Positions 24,694 through 33,504 of a stretch of DNA of 64,000 bases are shown piece by piece. Location of the stretch: positions 744,001 to 808,000 of the forward strand of contig OZ242331.1 of assembly GCA_965208275.1 (NCBI GenBank), read 5' to 3'. The stretch is from Bin5 sp022827195 (lineage in GTDB: Bacteria; Chloroflexota; Anaerolineae; Caldilineales; Caldilineaceae). The position numbers and the translations under genes were made by a program. How positions within the stretch are numbered: position 1 is the first letter of the stretch; each line of letters starts with the position of its first letter. The notes under the pieces are model-generated. The model was given only the letters and a program-made list of their open reading frames with translations, was not told where the DNA came from and searched no databases.

Positions 24694-26397
24694 CTATTCA
24701 TCTTTGATTGATTCCCTTTGCTGGGCCCCATCTGCGGTTGGGACGCCCTGGACGCCCGAATCTTCGGTCTCAGCGGCGGATTCCGAGTCGTTGGTCGCGT
24801 CTGCCTTGGCCGCCGGTTCTGCAGGGGCTTCAGGCTCGTCGGTCGAATCCGCCCCGGCTGCCGGTTCTGCGGGGGCTTCGGGCTCGTTGGTCGCGTCTGC
24901 CTCGAAAACAGGTTCAGCAGAGGCTTCAGGCTCGTCGGTCGAATCTGCCCCGGCTGCTGGTTCTGCGGGGGCTTCAGGTTCGTCCGTTGAATCTGCCTCA
25001 GCCGCAGTCGCGGGGGAGGGTTCCGGCTCTTGAGTGGTGGCCGAGGTGGCTTCAGAATCGGTCTGAAATTCGGGCTCCGTAACAGCTTCGGAGGTGGCAT
25101 CCGGTTCGCCGTCGGATTCCGCTTCAGCTACGGTTGCTGCGGGGGCTTCCGGCCCTTCCGAGGCGTCCCCGCCTTCCTTGGCAGGTGCCGCAGCAGCGAA
25201 GTTCTCAGCTTCGGACTCCAGCAATGCCTGCCCTACGACCTCATCTGCCTGCCGCCGGCTCAAACCGATGCGTTGCCGGTCGGGATGGATGCGCAGAATC
25301 TTGACCGGGACGCGGTCGCCGCTGCTGACCATTTTCAGGGGTTCGGCGACCGTAATGTCGGCCAGCTCGCTGATGTGAATCAGCCCTTCGATACCGGGTT
25401 CCAGTTGAGCGAAGGCGCCGAAATCGATGACGCGCGTGATGGTGACCAGGATTGTTTCGTTCAGCTTGTAGCGTTCTTCGATGCTTTCCCAGGGATTGGA
25501 CAGCAGCCGTTTGCGGCTGAGCGCGATGCGGCTGCGTTCCGGGTCGAGGCGCAGGATTTCGACCTGGATGCGTTCGCCGACACGCAGCACGTCGCGGGGG
25601 TGGCTGACCGGGGTCCAGCCGATTTCGCTGACGTGGAGAAGGCCGTCGGCGCCGCCGATATCGACGAAGGCGCCGAACGGACGCAGGCTGCGCACCTCGC
25701 CTTCGATGACTGCGCCTACCGTAAGTTCCTCGAACAGCTGTGCTTTGCGGCTGGCCCGGTATTCGCGTTCGGCCAGGCGGTAGGAGAGCACAAGCCGCCG
25801 CCGCTGCCGTTCCACTTCGATGACTTTGACCGGCAGTTCCTGTCCGACAATAAGCTGAAGCCGCTCATTGCGCTGTTCTTCGTTCATATTGCGCGGCAGA
25901 CCGACGACATGCGAAGCAGGAATAAAGCCTCGCAAGTGGTCGAAGTCGGCCAGGAGACCGCCCTTATTGAAGCCGACGACTTTGCGGACTGTGATTTCAC
26001 CGCTCTCGAGCATTGATTCGGCGACAAGCCAGTCTTTCTTTTGCAAGGCGTCGGCGATGCTCAGCACGAGCATGCCTTCGTTTGTCGTGAGTTTGCTAAC
26101 GACCACGGGCACGGTTTCACCCTCAAGCATTGTGTCCACATATTCGGGTTCGAGCCGGTTCAAGTCCGACTGTGGCACAATGCCATCGCGCTTGGCGCCA
26201 ATGTTCACCAGCAGTTCGTTCGGGCGTACTTCGACGACAATGCCTTCCCGAAGATCACCGCGCTCAGGAAGGCTAAGGTCTTCTTCTTCGGCCAGATACT
26301 GTTCAAAGAGCATCTCATCGGACTGCTGCTCTTCACCGGCATCCTCACCGGTTTGAACTTCAGCTTCGTCGCCAATCTGATTTGACTCTTGCATCAT
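24694..26397 (-). CDS. rpsA: Small ribosomal subunit protein bS1, four S1 domains with a repetitive acidic tail
   Basis: Brings mRNA to the 30S subunit. From M at 26397 the protein has 567 residues, with four S1 (OB-fold) domains, starting near REGIVVEVRPNELL, ITVRKVVGFNKGGL, GAVIEGEVRSLRPFGAF and ILVTITRVIDFGAF. About 170 residues of Glu/Ala/Pro-rich tail follow, including 16-residue repeats. The start at MMQESNQ is chosen because it lies about 80 bases after a consensus promoter; an upstream in-frame ATG at 26478 would overlap that promoter's start point. The tail is unusual and is presumably disordered. Confidence 0.92.
   Translation of the reverse strand: MMQESNQIGDEAEVQTGEDAGEEQQSDEMLFEQYLAEEEDLSLPERGDLREGIVVEVRPNELLVNIGAKRDGIVPQSDLNRLEPEYVDTMLEGETVPVVVSKLTTNEGMLVLSIADALQKKDWLVAESMLESGEITVRKVVGFNKGGLLADFDHLRGFIPASHVVGLPRNMNEEQRNERLQLIVGQELPVKVIEVERQRRRLVLSYRLAEREYRASRKAQLFEELTVGAVIEGEVRSLRPFGAFVDIGGADGLLHVSEIGWTPVSHPRDVLRVGERIQVEILRLDPERSRIALSRKRLLSNPWESIEERYKLNETILVTITRVIDFGAFAQLEPGIEGLIHISELADITVAEPLKMVSSGDRVPVKILRIHPDRQRIGLSRRQADEVVGQALLESEAENFAAAAPAKEGGDASEGPEAPAATVAEAESDGEPDATSEAVTEPEFQTDSEATSATTQEPEPSPATAAEADSTDEPEAPAEPAAGADSTDEPEASAEPVFEADATNEPEAPAEPAAGADSTDEPEAPAEPAAKADATNDSESAAETEDSGVQGVPTADGAQQRESIKDE
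24802..24993 (-). repeat. rpsA: Four 48-bp coding repeats in the rpsA tail
   Basis: Four consecutive 16-codon units of the form D-(S/A)-T-(D/N)-EPEA-x-AEP-x4, for example DSTDEPEAPAEPAAGA. A fifth unit is degenerate. Period and near-identity suggest recent slippage or unequal exchange. Confidence 0.9.
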
Positions 26398-26486
26398 CGC
26401 ATTGTCCACCTGTAGGTTGGAGATAGGAATGCAGCAGAACACGGCAGGCCGCACGGTGCAGACCTGAGCAAAAAGCATATTTAATC

Positions 26487-26515
26487 ATTATAGCGACCTA
26501 TTTTGGTACAGTCAA
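26487..26515 (-). promoter_or_regulatory. rpsA: Strong promoter for rpsA
   Basis: On the minus strand TTGACT (26515-26510) is followed after 17 bp by TATAAT (26492-26487), near consensus for a sigma-70 promoter. Transcription would start at about 26480, some 80 bases before the rpsA ATG. Confidence 0.8.
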
Positions 26516-26597
26516 GGGGGGAAATTTCCCCCTTTGTACAGGTTTTTCGTTGGAAGAGCGCGCGGAATCGGGAGAAGAGTGCCGTGTGACGGGGAGA

Positions 26598-28253
26598 TCA
26601 TGTCTGCTTTGCATCGCTCTGTCCAGCATGCGATTCTCCGTTTGCGGACTCATTGCGGTCCTGCAGCCGGGAAAGCGCGCCGCGAATCTGGGTCCAGGCC
26701 CGTTTCAGGAGGGGGACGGCGTCTGCATTTGTGCTGCGGCGGGCGAATTCAACGCGCACGAATCCGGCGGTCAGCCGGGCAACGGCCTCTTCATCTTCGA
26801 TATCGATCTCGTTGTCGAGGCGGGCCTGGAAGCGGTGGGGCGTCTCACCGGGGCGCCGGCGGAGGCCGTGCTCGGCCGCGTTTTCCAGGGTAGAGCGGTA
26901 GAAGTATTTTACTTGCTCATCGGGAGGCAGGCGGCCAAGCGTAAGGTCATCCAGCCAGCGGCGCAGGCGCGAGCGTCCAGGTTTGCTCTTGTCCGGGGTC
27001 GCCGGCTGCAACGAACGTGAGCGCCATTCGTTGAAGGCCGCGCCGATCTGTTGCCAGCCGCGCAAGAAGTGGCGCAACCAGGCCAGCAACAGATGAAAGT
27101 TTACGCCCCGCCCCTGGAGGTAGATGTAGGTGGCGTAGCCGAGCAGGAGGGCCATGATGACCCAGAAGATCGTGCCTCCCAGCCAGGGCGGCGCCTCGGG
27201 GGGTTGGGCTTGGTCCAGCTGGGGTGGTTCGATTTGGGGTGGCGGGGGCGGAGTCTCTTCGGCGGGCTCCTCGCCTTCGCCAAAGAGAAGAGATATCAGC
27301 CCGATCAGCAGTCCCAGTATCATGAAAACAAAGGTGGACAGTGCCCGGAACAGGAGACCAAGCAACTGCGCCAGCCGGAACGTCCCGCCCAGCGGCATAA
27401 GGAACGCGACAGCGGCTACGACAAGCAACAGGCCGAATGCGTAGAACGGCCAGTTGCGCGTGATCGAGGCTTCGCTGGGCAGCTTTGCCAGTTTCCAGCG
27501 GGCTCTTAAGGAGGCGAGATGTCCGAAAGTCAGCAGAAGGAGGCCAAGCAGAAAGTAGACGATGGCTGCGCCGATGACACCTCCTGCGATTTCCTGGCGC
27601 ACAAGTGCGAAGAAACCGTTGGCGCCCATGCCGACCTGGCTGGCTGCGGTCAGCAGGATGAGGACCATTCCTCCCATCGCCCAGCGTTCGCTGAAACGGC
27701 GGACGAGGGCGCGACGGTCGCTCTGGATGCGATGATCGTCGCCGCTGACCGGTCTGGAGGCAGCCTCCAGGTCGATCAGTTCATCCGCCTGCAACCCCAT
27801 CGCCAGGAAATCGTTGGTCACCAGAATGGCCATACCCCATGCGATCAGGATGAGGAATGCATTGACGACGAAGTGCAGCGTCAGAACGACGCCGAATGGC
27901 TGCAGGAACAGCGAGGCCAGGTCGGGAAAGCCCTCGACCGAGGCCCAAAGCGCGACGCGGGCGAAAGAGAGAATCAGCCCGAGTTCGGCCAGCCGGAATG
28001 AAAAGGTTCGCCGCTGCCGCTGAGACGGTTGCACTAGAATCGTGGTCGTGTAGCCGCCGATGAGGGCCGAGCCGATAGAAGTGATGCGGAGCATGACGAT
28101 ATAGGCGGGTGGGAGGCCGGGCGCGATGTGTTGGATGAATGAGGTCATCGCCACGAGGATGCAGCCGACCAGCGCCGCGATAATGGCGGGACGCAGCAGC
28201 GAATCCTGCCAGGCATGGTCGAAGGTTGATGTCGGGCCGTTTGTCTGTGTCAT
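26598..28253 (-). CDS. Multi-pass membrane protein with C-terminal DUF4129 domain
   Basis: A 551-residue protein with about eight to ten hydrophobic segments, a proline-rich loop (EETPPPPPQIEPP) before the last of these, and a C-terminal DUF4129 region containing YFYRSTLENAAEHGLRRRPG and TPHRF. In other genomes DUF4129 proteins follow MoxR ATPases and DUF58 proteins, often fused to a transglutaminase; here no transglutaminase core is visible. The ATG at 28253 overlaps the DUF58 stop by 4 bp, and a longer in-frame extension is only antisense noise inside that gene. Function of the system is unknown. Confidence 0.82.
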   Translation of the reverse strand: MTQTNGPTSTFDHAWQDSLLRPAIIAALVGCILVAMTSFIQHIAPGLPPAYIVMLRITSIGSALIGGYTTTILVQPSQRQRRTFSFRLAELGLILSFARVALWASVEGFPDLASLFLQPFGVVLTLHFVVNAFLILIAWGMAILVTNDFLAMGLQADELIDLEAASRPVSGDDHRIQSDRRALVRRFSERWAMGGMVLILLTAASQVGMGANGFFALVRQEIAGGVIGAAIVYFLLGLLLLTFGHLASLRARWKLAKLPSEASITRNWPFYAFGLLLVVAAVAFLMPLGGTFRLAQLLGLLFRALSTFVFMILGLLIGLISLLFGEGEEPAEETPPPPPQIEPPQLDQAQPPEAPPWLGGTIFWVIMALLLGYATYIYLQGRGVNFHLLLAWLRHFLRGWQQIGAAFNEWRSRSLQPATPDKSKPGRSRLRRWLDDLTLGRLPPDEQVKYFYRSTLENAAEHGLRRRPGETPHRFQARLDNEIDIEDEEAVARLTAGFVRVEFARRSTNADAVPLLKRAWTQIRGALSRLQDRNESANGESHAGQSDAKQT

Positions 28254-29539
28254 CCTTCGTGAGGCTGCTTTTGCAGGCTGAGCAGGTCCGATTCCCAGAC
28301 GACCTGATGGGCGGTGACGCCGAGTGCGTCCGCCTGCTTCTGGACGCGATTGAATTGCGGTTGGAGCGTGCAAACAAGGGCGAAGACGTTGAGCCCGCGT
28401 CGATACATACCATGGAGGACCCAGATTGAGTCTTCGGTCAGGCGGGGCGTGACGACCAGCAGGGTCGAGCCCCATCCGAGGTGCGCGACGCGGTGAGGGA
28501 GCCAGGTAGACAATGCGATTGGGGAGCTCGGTTCCGCGGCGGACAAGGTCGCTTGGCTCGGACTCGCTGACGCGCCGTTGCGGCGGGGCGGCGGGTCCGG
28601 CTCCGACTTGCGCATATCGCGCAGCTGGATGCGTGCCAGAATCTCGAGGATTCCCATCAGATGACCGCGCCCGCTGCGGGCGGGAACGGCAAGGACTTCG
28701 ACGCCGGAATGGGGGTCTTCTCCGTTGCTGATGAATCCGACTTCCTGCCGCTGGTCGGCGACATGGCTGGCGAGGGACGCGGCCAGGACGATGGCCCATT
28801 CGCTGCCGCTGTACTCCTCGCGGTAGGGGAATGTGCTGCGGTCCAGGTCGAGCACAACGGTGGAGTTGAGGGCCATCGAGGGTTGGTATTTCTTGACAAG
28901 CAGAGCGTCCTCATGGGCGCTGGCGCGCCAGTGGATGTGGCGCATGCTGTCGCCGGTTGCGTAGGGACGCACGCCGGACATGCGAGTCGGGTCCTGGAAG
29001 AGACGTTGCGGGCTGCGCATGTCGCCGAAAGGCAGGAGGCTGGGCAGCCCCAGGTCGGCAAGAGAGTAGACTTTCGGGTAGACAGTCAAGAAATGCGGGT
29101 CTGTTTCTTGCCAGGAGGACTCGGCGAATCCAAACAGGTCGCCGGTGTGGAGACTGAGTGGTCCGATTTCATAGTAGCCGCGGCGGTGGCAGTGGAGCTG
29201 GAATCGGCGCTGGGTCAGGGATCGTCCCCCGACGCTGATCACGGTTGTGTAATGCTCGACTGCTTTGAGGTCGATGGGGATGTTTTCGCTGAGCCGCAGC
29301 CAGGGGATTGGCAGGCGGCTGAGGTTGTGGAAGTTGATGTCGCTGCGGATAGATTCGCCGGCAAAGGCCTTGGCCGGCATGCGCCGTGAGATCGTCAGGT
29401 TGCGCAGGCTGCGCCCCGTCCACCAGTGGCTGATCAGCCAAACGCCGCCTACGACGTAGAACAGGTAGTAGATCCAATCGAGCCTCAAGAAAACCGCGAG
29501 TAGAAAGAGGAATAGCAGGAGGAAGAAGAGGTCGAACAA
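28250..29539 (-). CDS. DUF58 protein (MoxR-associated, VWA-like)
   Basis: Two N-terminal membrane segments (residues about 3-40) are followed by a beta-rich region and the DUF58 signature around RPYATGDSMRHIHWRASA (near residue 195) and VVLDLDRS, a metal-site-like start of a VWA-type fold. The protein has 429 residues, normal for the family. It lies between MoxR and the DUF4129 gene with a 4-bp overlap downstream and a 4-bp gap upstream, a conserved three-gene order. Such sets are thought to assemble or activate protein complexes at the envelope; that is family knowledge, not shown here. Confidence 0.88.
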   Translation of the reverse strand: MFDLFFLLLFLFLLAVFLRLDWIYYLFYVVGGVWLISHWWTGRSLRNLTISRRMPAKAFAGESIRSDINFHNLSRLPIPWLRLSENIPIDLKAVEHYTTVISVGGRSLTQRRFQLHCHRRGYYEIGPLSLHTGDLFGFAESSWQETDPHFLTVYPKVYSLADLGLPSLLPFGDMRSPQRLFQDPTRMSGVRPYATGDSMRHIHWRASAHEDALLVKKYQPSMALNSTVVLDLDRSTFPYREEYSGSEWAIVLAASLASHVADQRQEVGFISNGEDPHSGVEVLAVPARSGRGHLMGILEILARIQLRDMRKSEPDPPPRRNGASASPSQATLSAAEPSSPIALSTWLPHRVAHLGWGSTLLVVTPRLTEDSIWVLHGMYRRGLNVFALVCTLQPQFNRVQKQADALGVTAHQVVWESDLLSLQKQPHEG

Positions 29540-29543
29540 TCGT

Positions 29544-30533
29544 CTACTCCGGCACAGCGGCGGATGGGGGGCGTGGTGTCATCTCTTCTATCTCGTCACC
29601 CAGTTTGAGGGAGGTCTCCTCCAGTAGTTCGGTGATGATCTGCTCGGCCGATCGTCCGCGCAGGGCCGCGTCGGACCGCACGATGCAGCGATGCGGCAGC
29701 GCCAGCGGAGCAAGGGCCTGAACGTCATCCGGCAGTGCGTAATCGCGGCCGCGCAGGGCTGCCCTGGCCTGCGCGCCGCGGTAGAGTGCCAGGGACCCGC
29801 GCGGGCTGGCGCCGAGCGCGAGGTCTGCGTGATTTCGGGTCGCCTGGACGAGTGCGACGATATAGTCACGGATGCTTTCGGCGACGGTTATGTTCCAGAT
29901 CTGTTCGGACAGTTCTGGCAGCTTGTGCCCGTCCACGATCGCGGTGAGGTTTTCGATGGGATGGCGGTGTCCGAGATTGATCAGCATCTCTGACTCTTCG
30001 CCGTCCGTCAGATAGCCGAGACTGAGTTTGAAGAGGAAGCGGTCAAGCTGGGCTTCGGGCAGGGGGAAGGTACCCTCATACTCGACTGGATTCTGGGTGG
30101 CGATGACCATGAAAGGGCGAGGCAGGGGGCGGGTGATGCCGTCGGCGGTGATCTGCTGCTCGCCCATGCATTCCAGCAGCGCGGCTTGTGTACGCGGGGT
30201 AGCGCGGTTGATCTCGTCGGCGAGGAGGATGTGGGTGAAGGCGGGGCCGGCGATGAACTGGAACCGGCGCGTCTCCTGGTTGAAGATGCTGGTGCCCGTG
30301 ATGTCGCTGGGTAGCAGGTCCGGCGTGCACTGCAGGCGGCGGAAATCGACGCCGAGGCTGACGGCAAGAGCGCGCGCCATCATCGTTTTGCCGACGCCGG
30401 GCACGTCTTCGAGCAGGACATGACCCTCGCACAGCAAAGCGATCAACAGGTTCTCGATCACCTCTTCTTTGCCGACGATTACGCCGCCCACGTTTTCAAG
30501 GACGCCGCGCGTGAAATCCTGTGCGTTTTGCAT
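29544..30533 (-). CDS. MoxR-family AAA+ ATPase
   Basis: A 329-residue ATPase with Walker A EDVPGVGKTMMAR (about residue 40), Walker B ILLADEINR, sensor ATQNP, and a lid domain with LGASPRGSLALYRGAQA. MoxR ATPases act as chaperone-like activators for partner proteins with VWA domains, here probably the DUF58 product next in the operon. The ATG at 30533 gives the standard N-terminus; an in-frame extension up to 30851 lacks family similarity and covers the repeat region upstream. Confidence 0.92.
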   Translation of the reverse strand: MQNAQDFTRGVLENVGGVIVGKEEVIENLLIALLCEGHVLLEDVPGVGKTMMARALAVSLGVDFRRLQCTPDLLPSDITGTSIFNQETRRFQFIAGPAFTHILLADEINRATPRTQAALLECMGEQQITADGITRPLPRPFMVIATQNPVEYEGTFPLPEAQLDRFLFKLSLGYLTDGEESEMLINLGHRHPIENLTAIVDGHKLPELSEQIWNITVAESIRDYIVALVQATRNHADLALGASPRGSLALYRGAQARAALRGRDYALPDDVQALAPLALPHRCIVRSDAALRGRSAEQIITELLEETSLKLGDEIEEMTPRPPSAAVPE

Positions 30534-30679
30534 GCAGTTCCTTTGCTGGTGAACCGGGGCGGGCACCTCAGCCCCACCTCCATCCGGCGAAGAGACTGTG
30601 GGTTTTCGCCGGACTGGATTCGAGCCAACAATGTCCAATCCGGTCGTGCAATCCAGACGGGCAGACGGTGCGCCGGCCA

Positions 30680-30726
30680 ATTGTGTGCGCTGGTCTATTG
30701 TGTGCGCTGGCCAATTGTGTGCGCCG
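30680..30726. repeat. Three 17-bp direct repeats upstream of the MoxR operon
   Basis: The word ATTGTGTGCGC starts at 30680, 30697 and 30714, each 17 bp after the last. The array is 147-193 bp upstream of the MoxR start codon. Regular spacing suggests a regulator-binding array, or simple slippage. Confidence 0.6.
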
Positions 30727-30816
30727 ATTGTAACCCATTTTCGCGGCCAGGGCGAACCGTTTGGGGGCGAGGCCGCGTGCCGGTGTAATCGGGGGCGACA
30801 GAATCCGGTGAAATCT

Positions 30817-30845
30817 TTGACCAGACAACGGCTCTGTGCTATCGT
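30817..30845 (+). promoter_or_regulatory. Promoter for tRNA-Arg
   Basis: TTGACC and TATCGT are separated by 17 bp, and the predicted start of transcription lies about 20 bases before the tRNA. Confidence 0.6.
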
Positions 30846-30870
30846 CATCATCCGATGGTTACGGTTGTTT

Positions 30871-30943
30871 GCCCCCGTAGCTCAGAGGATAGAGCAGAGG
30901 TTTCCTAAACCTTTGGCCGTAGGTTCGACTCCTACCGGGGGCG
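30871..30943 (+). tRNA. tRNA-Arg(CCT)
   Basis: A full cloverleaf can be drawn: acceptor GCCCCCG/CGGGGGC, D-stem GCTC/GAGC, anticodon stem GAGGT/ACCTT with loop TTCCTAA (anticodon CCT, reading AGG), a five-base variable loop, and T-arm GTAGG-TTCGACT-CCTAC. The discriminator base is G and the 3' CCA is not encoded. It stands alone between the MoxR operon and an M81 peptidase gene. Confidence 0.95.
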
Positions 30944-30980
30944 CACATCAGGGGTCTTCCACAGACCGACAAGCAGAATT

Positions 30981-31007
30981 GTGAGGAGAAACGGCCTCCC
31001 TCCTCAC
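30981..31007 (+). terminator. Hairpin terminator after tRNA-Arg
   Basis: GTGAGGAG pairs with CTCCTCAC over an 11-base loop, followed by the pyrimidine-rich CTTCTTCCGTTGT on the plus strand. It may also serve the convergent M81 gene, which ends at 31045. Confidence 0.6.
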
Positions 31008-31044
31008 CTTCTTCCGTTGTATTGCAATTCAATAGAAAGACAGG

Positions 31045-32523
31045 TCAGGTCTGCGTTGTGAGCGGGTAGAGGTCCCGGCCGAGGCGGTGGAATGGAAGGT
31101 CGCTCAGCCTGTGGACGCTTGGCTCGGCTACGAGGTATATCGCGCCCGCCCATGACTCGAAACCGGCGCGAAAGTGGCCGCTTGACTTGACGCTGATGTA
31201 GCGCATTTGGCGCGGGTCGAGGCCGAGAGTGCGCGCAAACGCGGTATCGAAAGGCTGCTCGCGCAGGCTCACCAGCAGAACGTGGATGCCTTCCTGGACG
31301 ATGTGGGCGGAGGGTCCCATATTGCCGCTCAGGCCGGCGTACATCGGCCCGTCATATCGGAACGCGCCGTCAGACAGCGCGACAATCTCCGCGTCCATCG
31401 ACACTGGCGTACCTTGCAGGGGCGACGATTTCGCGCCGACTTCCAGTTTCAGGCGTGCGCCCACGCCGGCCAAGTGGCATTGCCCCACGGCTTCGGGGTC
31501 GACGATATAGAGAATGCAGGCATCCTGCAAGCCCTTCTCGATAAATGTGCGCAAGACGCCGGTGCTGTCGCCCGGTGAGCCGCCGCCGGGGTTGTCATAC
31601 ATATCGGCCAGAACAACGGGGAACTGTCCGGAGGCGTGCGCTTTCTCCAGCGCGACCCGTGCGGGCGGCATCTCCAGCTGCCACTGCTCGCGGCGGGCGT
31701 AGATCCATTGGGCCAGCCGGTCGGCGCAAGCCTGGGCAAGGACCAGGTCGTTGTTGGCAACAATGTAAACTGAGGCCCCCATGTCGGGCACATCGGCTAG
31801 GAAGAAGCAGGTGGCGATCGAGCCGCAGACGACGCCTGGCTGGCTTTCGATGCGATGGAGCTCGGCGATGGCGTCGCGCATGGGCGGGTGAGCGGTTATC
31901 TGGTTCAGGCCCCAGACCATGGGAATCTGATGAAGTGCCATGGTCGGGCGGAGGCCTTCGCGGACGATTCGGACCAGCACGTCGGCGCATTCGCGGCCGC
32001 GCGGCGCCATATCGACCTCGGGATAGGTCTCGCGGCCGATCAGGACGTCTGCCATCGTCACCATCCGCTGCGAAACATTGGAGTGAATGTCGAGTTGAGC
32101 CAGGACCGGGACATCTGGTCCGACAGTTTCTCGGACCGCGGTAAGGATGTGGCCCTCGGCGTCGGCCAAGCCGTCGGGCGCGTCGAGATCTCCGACAGCC
32201 ATCGAGCCGTGCAGTTCGAGCAGGACGCCGTCCAACGGCAGCGCGTCGGCTATTCCTTGCAGCATTTTGCCAAGGATCTCGTCATACAGGGGTCTGGGGG
32301 TCGGCGCGCTGGGCTGAGGCGAGGCGAATAGGGTCGGAATCAGATCGAAGCCATGGGCATCCGCGCCGGCGATGAAACCGCCGATTGGGGTATTCGTACT
32401 TCTGAAGGCGTGCGGGATGGCTTCGCCTTCGAGGAGGAAGCGTTCCTCGTAGCTCCGGCGCGTCGTCTTCACGGGCGTGAAGGTGCTGCTTTCGTGGCTG
32501 ATTCCGCCGATGGCAACTCTCAT
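31045..32523 (-). CDS. M81-family metallopeptidase (MlrC-like)
   Basis: A 492-residue enzyme of the MlrC family, named after a Sphingomonas peptidase that cleaves linearised microcystin; most members act on unknown peptides or amides. Recognisable features are the start RVAIGGISHESSTFTP, likely metal ligands in LLELHGSM and AQLDIHSNVS, and ADMYDNPGGGSPGDST near residue 300. Length is typical. It heads the downstream end of a minus-strand catabolic group with an SDR 79 bp upstream. It is unlikely to be microcystin-specific. Confidence 0.85.
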   Translation of the reverse strand: MRVAIGGISHESSTFTPVKTTRRSYEERFLLEGEAIPHAFRSTNTPIGGFIAGADAHGFDLIPTLFASPQPSAPTPRPLYDEILGKMLQGIADALPLDGVLLELHGSMAVGDLDAPDGLADAEGHILTAVRETVGPDVPVLAQLDIHSNVSQRMVTMADVLIGRETYPEVDMAPRGRECADVLVRIVREGLRPTMALHQIPMVWGLNQITAHPPMRDAIAELHRIESQPGVVCGSIATCFFLADVPDMGASVYIVANNDLVLAQACADRLAQWIYARREQWQLEMPPARVALEKAHASGQFPVVLADMYDNPGGGSPGDSTGVLRTFIEKGLQDACILYIVDPEAVGQCHLAGVGARLKLEVGAKSSPLQGTPVSMDAEIVALSDGAFRYDGPMYAGLSGNMGPSAHIVQEGIHVLLVSLREQPFDTAFARTLGLDPRQMRYISVKSSGHFRAGFESWAGAIYLVAEPSVHRLSDLPFHRLGRDLYPLTTQT

Positions 32524-32602
32524 GTCAACGCTTGCTCCCTGGCGCTTATCCCTGAGTTCATTTCACATCTTGATTCTATAAGAATGGCGGTCTCGGTCCA
32601 TC

Positions 32603-33400
32603 TCAGTTGTCGGCGGCCGGTTCGGGCAGCACAAGTCCATGGACGAAACCGCCGTCGACGCGCAGAATAGTGCCGGTAACGTAGTCGGCGTCGTCGCTGC
32701 TGAGGTATGCGGCGGCTTTGCCGATGTCCTCGGGCAGGCCCATCCGCCCCCAGGGGATGCGGCGACCTCCCTCGGCAATGTCCTCTTCGCTGTAGTGTTT
32801 GCGTTCGCCGGGCGTGTCGATCCAGCCGGGGTTGATTACGTTCACATTTATGCGGTCTGCGGCCAGTTCGGCGGCCATGGTGCGGGCGAGGTGGTTGATG
32901 GCCGCTTTGGACATATTGTAGGCGCTGCTGGCGGGGAAGGCGATCTCCTCGTGGATCGAGCTGATGATAACGATCTTGCCGCGGCTGCGTCCGAGCTGCG
33001 GCTGTCTCAGCATCTGCTGCGCGGCCAGCTGGCAGGTGTGGAATACGCCGAACTGCGTGACCTCGAACGTGCGCATCATGTTCTCCCATTTGGCCTCGAC
33101 GACAGTCTCGCGCACGGAGACCGCCGCGTTGGCCACGGCTACGTCAACGCGGCCGAACTGTTCGACCGCGGCTTCGAACATGGCTGCGATGGCGTGGCGG
33201 TCGGCTACGTCGGCCTGCCAGACGAGAGCTTCGCCGCCCAGCTGGCGGATCTGATCGGCCGCGCTCTCGGCTTCAGCTTTGTGAGAGCGGTAGTTCACGA
33301 CCACATTCGCGCCCTCCTCGGCCAGGCAGAGGGCGATACCGCGTCCGATTCCGAGCGATGCGCCGGTGACCAGGGCAGTCTTTCCTTCAAAGCGTTTCAT
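32603..33400 (-). CDS. Short-chain dehydrogenase/reductase
   Basis: A classical SDR of 265 residues, with cofactor motif TGASLGIG (residue about 11), a VVNYRSHK stretch that favours NADP(H), Ser in ISSI, catalytic YNMSK near residue 162, and NPGWIDTPGE. Most similar in layout to glucose dehydrogenase or 3-oxoacyl-type enzymes. It lies in the minus-strand group with a beta-propeller protein and a Gfo oxidoreductase, so a sugar or polyol substrate is likely. Not fixed further. Confidence 0.88.
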   Translation of the reverse strand: MKRFEGKTALVTGASLGIGRGIALCLAEEGANVVVNYRSHKAEAESAADQIRQLGGEALVWQADVADRHAIAAMFEAAVEQFGRVDVAVANAAVSVRETVVEAKWENMMRTFEVTQFGVFHTCQLAAQQMLRQPQLGRSRGKIVIISSIHEEIAFPASSAYNMSKAAINHLARTMAAELAADRINVNVINPGWIDTPGERKHYSEEDIAEGGRRIPWGRMGLPEDIGKAAAYLSSDDADYVTGTILRVDGGFVHGLVLPEPAADN

Positions 33401-33504
33401 TATTCAAGCTCCGTCTTCTTGCATTTGATAGCGCGAAATTTTCTGAGCTCTGTTTCGTCCTCGTTTCGCGACATGGCGGCATTCCCGGCGAACTGTCGCT
33501 TTGT

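Noticed and set aside
31045..32523. Microcystin-degradation (mlr) cluster
   Set aside because: Only an MlrC-like gene is present; mlrA, mlrB and mlrD homologs are absent, and the family is broad.
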